A DNA stretch of 64,000 bases. Source: Agelas oroides. Its lineage: Eukaryota > Porifera > Demospongiae > Agelasida > Agelasidae. Below the pieces are notes generated by a model, which worked only from the letters and a program-made list of their open reading frames with translations, did no database searches and was not told the origin of the DNA. Each line of letters starts with the position of its first letter. The stretch's first letter is position 1. The position numbers and the translations under genes are program-made. This document shows, piece after piece, positions 57,363 to 64,000 of the stretch. Location of the stretch: positions 8,212,636 to 8,276,635 of the forward strand of contig OX422183.1 in NCBI GenBank assembly GCA_949130485.1, read 5' to 3'.

Positions 57363-60185
57363 TTAAGTGTGATATAAAAAACTACAACGTAATTTATACA
57401 TTTTATAAATAAACTTAGCAATTATACAAGTATTAATTTCAGAGTTAAGAATATATAAAAACTTGTCAGTTATATTGAGGTGCATAAAAGTATGGTCTCG
57501 TTCGGTTATAATAAAGAACAGCTCATTTCGCAAGTTTTGTAGTTTACTACATTCCATCACAAAATGAAATTCAGTCTCAACTTTATCATTATTGCATAAC
57601 TTACACACCCTTTCCCCTAGTGGCACCTTAGGAATCCGATATCTACCAGTCTCCACTGCCAGCGGAAGGCACCCAGCACGCAGCGAAGCCATCGCCCATC
57701 TCTGGCCAGGGCCGAGTGGGGCCAACACAAAACCGGCAGTATCAGCACAGCTTTTAATTAGTTTGTAGTTATACAGTTTACCTCCACTTTCTGAGTTTCT
57801 AACTGGTCTATGCAGATCGTCTAACCAAACTCTTTCTGCTAGATGAATGAGTTTATTTTTTATGAAAGATAGAGTTGTGGTTACAGAAAACCCATTTGGT
57901 ATGTCTACTGAGAAAAGTGTAGGAACTTCAATAGTATTAACTAGTAGTTGTTTAACTTGCCAGCACCAATTCTTACATCCTGATTCAGCCATAGTCATAG
58001 ACCATTGGAAAACTGCATTTGCAATTCTATTAGAATTATAAGATCTTAGTCTAAACCACCATCTTATCACAGTAAAAGCATGTGTTATCCAAACAGGGAT
58101 CCATCCCATGTCCCCATAAAGGGCAGCAATGGGGAAGTTCTTCCCAACTCCTAGAAAATATCGCATAGCATTTCCTTGCATGGATTCTAAGGGACTGTGT
58201 TTCTCATAGCCCCATACACAGCAGCTGTAGTCTATTACAGGCGTGACTAGTGTTGAGTAAAGGTATGAGTATGTTTGCGCTGAGAATCCACCATTTTCCT
58301 TTGACTTGGCTATAAGACTTCCTAATGACCTCCTAGCTGCTAATGCAACCTTATCTACTACTGTTTTATGATCAAGATGCTCATTAATCCAATAACCTAG
58401 GTATTTATACTCACTGCAGTAATCCAATACTTGGTCATTATAATAAAAGTGGTACAAATGCTGTTTACGTCTTTTATGCCTGAAGTGCATTATTTTTGTC
58501 TTTTCAGCATTAATGAGTACATCATTCTCCGAGCACCATGCAGTAGTTTTGTCGATTAGTTTTTGTAAGTGCTTGGGATCTGAAGCCAGAAGTACAATAT
58601 CGTCTGCATAGGCCAGAGCAGGTACTGAAAAATCATCACATCTAACTCCAAGTTCACAAGCTTCATAGTCCTTAAGTAAGTCATTTACAAATAAACTAAA
58701 CAATGTTGGGGATAGTAAGCAACCTTGCTTCACTCCAGAATTTACATTAAACCATGGGGTATATTCCTTATGAACTTCCACTGAGCATTCAAAGTCTTGG
58801 TACATGCTCTTAAGAGTGTCTAGAAATAGTCCTCTTATTCCATATAATGAAAGTTTTCTCCACAATAGATCCCTATTTATAGAGTCAAAGGCTTTTTTAA
58901 AGTCCACAAAACAAGCGTATGTGTCATTGCCCTTCAGTTTACGATTAAGTACAATGTTGTGAAGAGTAAGAATGTGGTCTTGGCATGTTCTATGTGGCCT
59001 AAAGCCATTTTGAAGATCTGAAATAACCTCATGGGTCTCTAGTAGGAACATTAGGCGTCTATTTAGGATGGAGGTATAAAGCTTTAATACAGCACTTTGT
59101 AAGCTGATACCTCTGTAGCTGCCTGGGATGTGTTTATTACTCATGCCTGACTTGGGTATTGGGAAAATAACAGCTTTCTTCCATGCTGAGGGACATACAC
59201 CATTCTCAAAACAATAGTTAAACAGGTAAACAAGGAAATTAATAACTGATTCATGCTGTAAGTAACTTGGATCAATGCTATCAATTCCTACAGCTTTGTT
59301 GGTTGGTGCCGTTTTGAGTGCTTGGATGACTTCGTCCCTAGTGATAGGTTCATTGAGTTGTTCAGAGTCAGGTATGACATCTATCCTAGCTTCAGGACTG
59401 GGGTGAAAGCTCGATTTACTGGTATCTCTATTAAGTAATGTATTAAAGCACTCCATCCATTTGCTCAGTACAACATCCCTTTCAGAGGACATGTTACCAT
59501 CTTCTAATTGTACCTGAAGTGGGATTTGAGAGTCCTTTCTATTTTCAGAGATGCCTAATTTTTTTATATCCCTCCAAAATTGCTTTACATTTTTCTTTTG
59601 TTTTAGTAGCAATTGTAATTTGTTCCATTTGATGTATCTCCGCTTCTTACTTCTTACGGCTCTATCAAAACTGTGTTGTGCCCTTACAAACTCTTGTTTT
59701 AAGACTAGATTGGATTTGTTTCTTAACCAGGCTTTACAGGCCTTTCTTACTTTTGATCGTAAAACAGATAATTCTTTGTCCCACCACTTTTTTCTAGTTC
59801 TATTTCTATTTGTATGTTTCCTTTTGATGGGAAGTTCTTTAAGTATGATATTACTGAAAGATTGATATACCTGATCAATATTTTCTATTCCATTCTGGAA
59901 GTGCAAACTAAGAGCTTCTATACTAGCAGGATTGCTGAGAAAATCATCTGGTACTTGAACTTTTGGTAATCGTGTAGTTATAGCAGTATTGGTCTGTAAA
60001 CCATTTACACTCTTATTTGTATTGGGGGTTGTGTTATGTGATGTATGCAGGCAGAAGCTTCCACTCAAAACTGAATGGTCAGATGGAAATTTTTCTACAT
60101 CTATTTGATTCTGTGAAATTAGATCTGAAACAATCAATATTAAAGTTCTCAAACATCTTAAAGTGTTTGGTAGAGACAAAGACAT
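57363..60185 (-). CDS. LINE A reverse transcriptase (ORF2, C-terminal part)
   Basis: 940 codons. The start region holds the last endonuclease motif (FPSDHSVL). RT blocks follow: KKAVIFPIPKSGMSNKHIPG, SYRGISLQSAVLKL, QNGFRPHRTCQDH, CFVDFKKAFDSINR, GVKQGCLLSPTLFSLFVNDL and LAYADDIVLLAS (about residue 525). The thumb has KTKIMHFRHKR. The C-terminus has CKLCNNDKVETEFHFVMEC, a CCHC-type segment. The frame differs from that of the endonuclease frame to the right. The listed Met at 60,185 is not a natural start. It makes cDNA at the nicked target in target-primed reverse transcription. Confidence 0.92.
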   Translation of the reverse strand: MSLSLPNTLRCLRTLILIVSDLISQNQIDVEKFPSDHSVLSGSFCLHTSHNTTPNTNKSVNGLQTNTAITTRLPKVQVPDDFLSNPASIEALSLHFQNGIENIDQVYQSFSNIILKELPIKRKHTNRNRTRKKWWDKELSVLRSKVRKACKAWLRNKSNLVLKQEFVRAQHSFDRAVRSKKRRYIKWNKLQLLLKQKKNVKQFWRDIKKLGISENRKDSQIPLQVQLEDGNMSSERDVVLSKWMECFNTLLNRDTSKSSFHPSPEARIDVIPDSEQLNEPITRDEVIQALKTAPTNKAVGIDSIDPSYLQHESVINFLVYLFNYCFENGVCPSAWKKAVIFPIPKSGMSNKHIPGSYRGISLQSAVLKLYTSILNRRLMFLLETHEVISDLQNGFRPHRTCQDHILTLHNIVLNRKLKGNDTYACFVDFKKAFDSINRDLLWRKLSLYGIRGLFLDTLKSMYQDFECSVEVHKEYTPWFNVNSGVKQGCLLSPTLFSLFVNDLLKDYEACELGVRCDDFSVPALAYADDIVLLASDPKHLQKLIDKTTAWCSENDVLINAEKTKIMHFRHKRRKQHLYHFYYNDQVLDYCSEYKYLGYWINEHLDHKTVVDKVALAARRSLGSLIAKSKENGGFSAQTYSYLYSTLVTPVIDYSCCVWGYEKHSPLESMQGNAMRYFLGVGKNFPIAALYGDMGWIPVWITHAFTVIRWWFRLRSYNSNRIANAVFQWSMTMAESGCKNWCWQVKQLLVNTIEVPTLFSVDIPNGFSVTTTLSFIKNKLIHLAERVWLDDLHRPVRNSESGGKLYNYKLIKSCADTAGFVLAPLGPGQRWAMASLRAGCLPLAVETGRYRIPKVPLGERVCKLCNNDKVETEFHFVMECSKLQNLRNELFFIITERDHTFMHLNITDKFLYILNSEINTCIIAKFIYKMYKLRCSFLYHT

Positions 60186-60890
60186 AGTCCACTACTGATG
60201 CACCTTTAGATGAAACACAAGTATATTTGTTTGAATTTTCACCAAATCTCCCATTTAGCATGCAAAGATCACAATCTATCAGAAGCTCTAAAATTGTCCT
60301 ACCATGACTGTTGACAGGAGAATGGTCAATGGATAGCCTTGGGGGTATGACAGTGTCACAATGATCTAACATTTGGGTGTCTGGTTTGTCTGAACATCTA
60401 GCATTAAAGTCACCACAAATCATGAAGTTATCAAACGAATGGAGCTTTAGGACTAACATTCGCATTATATTGACAAATTCCAGGCTTTTGTCTCCCCTTG
60501 AGGAGTTGCTAGGTGGAAGATAAGCTACACATACTCCAAATGTTTCTGCCGTTGCAGTGTGTACCAGGCTAATGCACAGTATGTCCTCAAAATCTTTGCT
60601 AAGGATATTAACTGAGAAAGATTCTAAAACATAGTTTGCTACTAAAACCCCTACTCCCCCAGAACCTCTCCAGGCCTTTTTGTGTACACTCTTTCTGTTA
60701 TGTCCGAACCACATGTAACCAGGTAAGTTAATATTACCCTCATTACCACACAAATGGGTTTCTGTAAGACACAATATATCTGCTCCAGTTTTACTAATGC
60801 ATTCTAGTTTGGTGTTGTTACCATAAAATCCTCCCATGTTCCAACTGGCAAATTTTATTCTAACTGTACCAATGTCTGCCGATTTGTGTG
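60079..60890 (-). pseudogene. LINE A endonuclease (ORF2, N-terminal part)
   Basis: The EEP domain starts at IKFASWNMGGFYG, with DILCLTETHL, GVGVLVANYVL, MICGDFNARCS and VVDYVFVS. The frame ends at 60,079 by a break upstream of the SDH motif, which is in the RT frame. The same frame stays open to 61,332, but that part overlaps ORF1 and looks like its shadow (FFIQSPKS repeats). Confidence 0.88.
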
Positions 60891-60935
60891 CCAGACCCCC
60901 ACCCAACCCCTGCCCCAGACAGGACAATGACTCAC

Positions 60936-62357
60936 CTATGCCCTGGGCACCCCCACAGGCAGCAGAGGCACTGGCATCTTCCTCATCCGTTGGCTGACTA
61001 GGTTCATGGATGTGTTGTGGGACTGACAGAGCTGGTTGAATGGAACTGGAAACATTTGACAATGAGGATAAGGTGGTAGAAACTGAAAGGAGCTTGGGTG
61101 GTGATTGCTGAGATTGTGAAGATGCTGAGGAGGTGGAGGCTGGGCATTTGGGTGATTGTATAAAAAAGGAGAAGGCTGTGGATTTGGGTGATTGTATAAA
61201 AAAGGAGAAGGCTGGGGATTTGGGTGATTGTATAAAAAACGTGGAGGCTGGGTATTTGGGCAATTGTATAAAAAAGACTGGGAGCCAGAGCTCGTTTGAG
61301 ATGGAAAGTTGATTTTCCAAGGTAAGGTCCATGATCTTGTTATTTGTTCAATTGTTCCTTGGTTGGCTAGTAGTGCAAAGTACCACACCTGCTTTCCTTT
61401 GATTGTGGATTCTCGTCTTTCAATTCTAAAAGATACTTGGTTCACTCCTAGCTGAGCTATGGCATTTTCCACTTCTGTCTCGGTAGTTGTGAATCGGGTA
61501 CCCCAGATATAACGTACAGTTGGGCACTTGAACAGAGGAACAGTTACTTGGGAGGACTCCTCCCTTTCCACATGGTCACTCTCAGTAGATGCAGGTGAAT
61601 CCTCTAGACCACCATCTGCAAGGAGGTCAAATCGATTTCTGATTGGGATGGAGGCAGACACATCAGTATCACTGTTGGAGTCATCGATATTGTCATTGCT
61701 GACAACTGGTGTTGTGCTCCTCTGTTTTCCTTTTCGCTTCCTCTTTGCCGATTTCTTCTTTCTCTTGGATGAGGTGGGTTTGTCTCTTGCACTGCACAAA
61801 TCAAAACATGACTCCATAATGCTAATTCTTGCCTCAAGCTTTCCTATTTGCTCTTGTAGCACTTTCTGTTCATTCATCTTTTGGGTTCTTACATCCCTTA
61901 GATCTTGCTGAAGGCTGCATACCATGTTCTCAAGAGAGGTCATCCTTGCAAGAATTTCAGACCAATCAGCTTCTTTCTTAGCACATTCGATCTTGGTGTT
62001 ACTATCTGTTCTGTTGCACAAATGGCATATCCATGGTTCGCTGCTATTGCTCAGGGCTTTGTATGCATCATCACTGATATTGAAACAACGGGCATGAGCC
62101 CATTGCTGATGTTCTCCTTCGCAAAACAAAGCAGGTTCTCCTTCACATAACTCTGAGCGTTCAACTATGTCGCACCCGCAAGCAAAACAGCATTCATTTT
62201 CTTCATTCAGAGGCAACGAAGCTTCTTCATCATTGTAGGAGCAATCTTCATAAAGAGTTGTTGGATGGAGATTTACATCAGAATCCATGAGTGAAATCAT
62301 CTCTGCTTTCTTACAGAAATCAGCACAAGTAGGACTTACAATGTGTGTAGGTGACAC
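60936..62357 (-). CDS. LINE A ORF1 protein with PHD-like zinc finger
   Basis: 473 codons. Residues about 57-114 form a Cys4-His-Cys3 finger (CCFACGC, FCEGEHQQWAHARC, WICHLC), like PHD fingers of LINE ORF1 proteins. Then a coiled-coil stretch (about 130-180), a basic tract (KRKKKSAKRKRKGK), an acidic/Ser region, and a domain with RYIWGTRFTTTETEVENAI, which looks like an RRM-type nucleic-acid-binding fold. The end holds four copies of a 12-residue FLYNHPNPQPSP repeat and a Pro-rich tail. It probably binds element RNA. The frame is intact. Confidence 0.85.
   Translation of the reverse strand: MSPTHIVSPTCADFCKKAEMISLMDSDVNLHPTTLYEDCSYNDEEASLPLNEENECCFACGCDIVERSELCEGEPALFCEGEHQQWAHARCFNISDDAYKALSNSSEPWICHLCNRTDSNTKIECAKKEADWSEILARMTSLENMVCSLQQDLRDVRTQKMNEQKVLQEQIGKLEARISIMESCFDLCSARDKPTSSKRKKKSAKRKRKGKQRSTTPVVSNDNIDDSNSDTDVSASIPIRNRFDLLADGGLEDSPASTESDHVEREESSQVTVPLFKCPTVRYIWGTRFTTTETEVENAIAQLGVNQVSFRIERRESTIKGKQVWYFALLANQGTIEQITRSWTLPWKINFPSQTSSGSQSFLYNCPNTQPPRFLYNHPNPQPSPFLYNHPNPQPSPFLYNHPNAQPPPPQHLHNLSNHHPSSFQFLPPYPHCQMFPVPFNQLCQSHNTSMNLVSQRMRKMPVPLLPVGVPRA
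61135..61290 (-). repeat. 36-bp tandem repeat in LINE A ORF1
   Basis: Four units of GGTGATTGTATAAAAAAGGA type (plus strand) coding FLYNHPNPQPSP. They keep frame. Confidence 0.9.
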
Positions 62358-62399
62358 AGTATAAAAGTCAGTGAACTAAAAAAAAAAATTGTTTTGATG

Positions 62400-64000
62400 T
62401 TAAGAGGGTCTTTTACAATGTCTGAAAACACACACCTGGTATACACTTACAATGAGGACAGACAGTTAACAGCACACTATGCACACAAGATAAGCAGGGA
62501 GACGTAGTTAACCACTTACACACACTAGAAAAATAACAATAAAACAAAAAGATTATGCGTAGTATACCTCTTCTCAGTTTTGGATGAGGCCTTTTTAGCT
62601 ATTAGTACGCAGTGGTACAGTTACAGCTGTAATGCTCGCAGTAGTGGAGCCAATACAGCAAAAGCAATACTTCGACACGGTTTGACAAAGTTCGCACCTC
62701 CAAATGTACTTCTGGTCACAACGATTAGTAGTACCTATGTCTTTTGTAATACCTAGATGTCTATGTACTAGTAAGTAGATGAGTAGATGAGCTCTGCAGA
62801 TCGTGCGGCGTCCGTGGTATGGTAGTAACCGTTGATAGAGTACGCGTGGCTGGTCCAATCGAGGTGCGAAAGTTCACCAGAGCGGCTTGCTGTTGTAGAA
62901 AGTCAGCAAAACTGGTATCTTCAGGTTGCTTACAACAAATTGAGTTCAGTGATATACACTACGAGAGGATATCTGTAATGGGTTCGTCGAAACCGTCGAT
63001 AGTAGATGAGAGCACCAAATTAGTAATTGCAGTCATACGTATACCGATTATCAGACTTGTTTGCTAGTAGAATCCTTTTTCCGAGGATAGGTGCTTGAAC
63101 AGATGTATTTCTTTTGCTAAATCCCGGGTAGAGGACTGTTTGGAGTTACTATCCTACAGTTCTTATGTCTGCTGGACCTCTGTGCACGCAACTAGAGTGC
63201 AATGTTTCTTAAGTGTCCGAGCATTAATTAATTCCTCTATCTGTGAATTTGACGAAGTCCTTACATTTGTGTAATTACTCCATGCATGTGACAAATTTTT
63301 AGTGGCAGAATTAGCAGAAATCATGAAATTGTGCATGCTTTAGAGCTTCAAATTGAACCCTCACTATGCGTGCACATATTAAAATTATGCATACCTTCTA
63401 ATTCTGCAATGTCTTAATATACTACCTAGTTCGATTGCACCGTTAATGCTGTGTTCATATCAAGCAAAATTCTCATTCCTATACTGTCGCACTTGCATAC
63501 AAAACCAGTCTCATACTGCAAGCTCAGGATGTGCTGGGTAGGAGACTATGATACACTTCCCCAATTTATGCAAACAAGCTGTGCATATGAATATATTTAT
63601 GTGGTAAACTTCTTTACAGGCTAAATGGGAAAATAACCACATAATTATATTCATATCACAGCTTTTTAGTTTGTATTTTGCAAACAACAGTGAATACAAA
63701 CATCCTTCTCAGAGACTACATATAAGTTCTCCCCTAGCACCCTTTCAGAGCACCAGAGGACTCAGGACACACTGCGCACAGATGAACCTTCCCCTAGCAT
63801 CCCTCTCTTTGAGCACTGGAAAGACAGCATAATCAAAGAGAGGCTGGGTATACATTTACACCTTTACTTCAAGTGTTAGGCATCCCATCCGTAATCCTGT
63901 GCTATCATCTCCAAGCTGGATAAAGCTTGCCTTTGACTGATATTCACTTTTTCGATAAATACATGATTGTATTGTACTTTGCCTTACCTGCCCAGAGCTT
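62400..64000. other. No gene recognised
   Basis: Short open frames at 62,595-62,858 and 62,819-63,067 have no recognisable domain. A pair of similar segments (CCCCTAGCA(C/T)CC(C/T)T at about 63,732 and 63,791) is present. Nothing else stands out. Confidence 0.45.

Larger units (their letters stand above)
57240..62390 (-). mobile_element. Non-LTR retrotransposon A, nearly complete
   Basis: ORF1, endonuclease and RT in order on the minus strand. The apparent 3' side ends near a (CAATTTTTTTT)/(CAATCAATTTT) stretch at about 57,230-57,262 and the 5' side near 62,390. Only one clear frame break (between endonuclease and RT) was seen, so the copy is young. RT with YADDIVLLAS and a C-terminal CCHC-like region places it among CR1/Jockey-like LINEs in a broad sense; the clade was not determined. 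Confidence 0.9.

Noticed and set aside
61528-61911. Plus-strand 127-codon frame
   Set aside because: Antisense of LINE A ORF1.
1-64000. CRISPR arrays, bacterial operons, ribosomal RNA genes
   Set aside because: The tandem repeats seen lack spacer structure, the genes are spliced eukaryotic genes, and no rRNA sequence was recognised.

Overview
The window looks like a piece of an invertebrate animal genome, most likely a sponge. It has intron-rich genes with short GT-AG introns, adhesion GPCRs, CAP proteins, Ig/FN3 surface receptors, an HRDLSARN-type kinase, and a dense load of non-LTR, LTR and MITE elements. No BLAST or gene prediction was run. Exon models below come from reading splice sites, reading phase and family motifs, plus comparison of duplicated copies. 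Nearly all host genes lie on the minus strand.

Layout. About 1-17,100 is one tandem unit and about 20,860-40,080 is a second copy (offset about 20.9 kb at the left end and 23.1-23.3 kb at the right). Each unit carries, right to left in coding direction, an Ig/FN3 transmembrane receptor with two ITIM-like tyrosine motifs, a CAP-domain secreted protein and an adhesion GPCR. The copies have decayed in complementary ways. Unit 1 has a complete GPCR (as far as seen) and CAP gene, but its Ig/FN3 receptor carries a 4-nt frameshift. Unit 2 has an intact 621-residue Ig/FN3 receptor, but about 25,030-32,340 is unrelated sequence including a LINE. That replacement removed the GPCR 5' exons and the CAP 3' exons.

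From 40,080 to 44,000 there is repeat-rich sequence: a hAT-type MITE, a relic joining integrase, Ulp1-like and PHD fragments, and copies of sequences seen elsewhere in the window. From 55,277 down to 44,003 lies one 11-exon gene that I read as a 643-residue protein: protein kinase, coiled coil made from three identical-length exons, and three C-terminal RING fingers. All exon phases close exactly. A Ty3/gypsy LTR element (46,631-51,112) sits in the intron that splits the middle RING. Upstream of this gene are a 21-bp minisatellite, a near-perfect inverted duplication, and a nearly complete non-LTR retrotransposon (about 57,240-62,390) whose ORF1 has a PHD-like zinc finger. I recognise nothing in 62,400-64,000.

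The most interesting items are the kinase/triple-RING fusion, the duplicated ITIM-like receptor pair, the shared breakpoint in unit 2, and a perfect 46-bp palindrome at the catalytic motif of one LINE reverse transcriptase.
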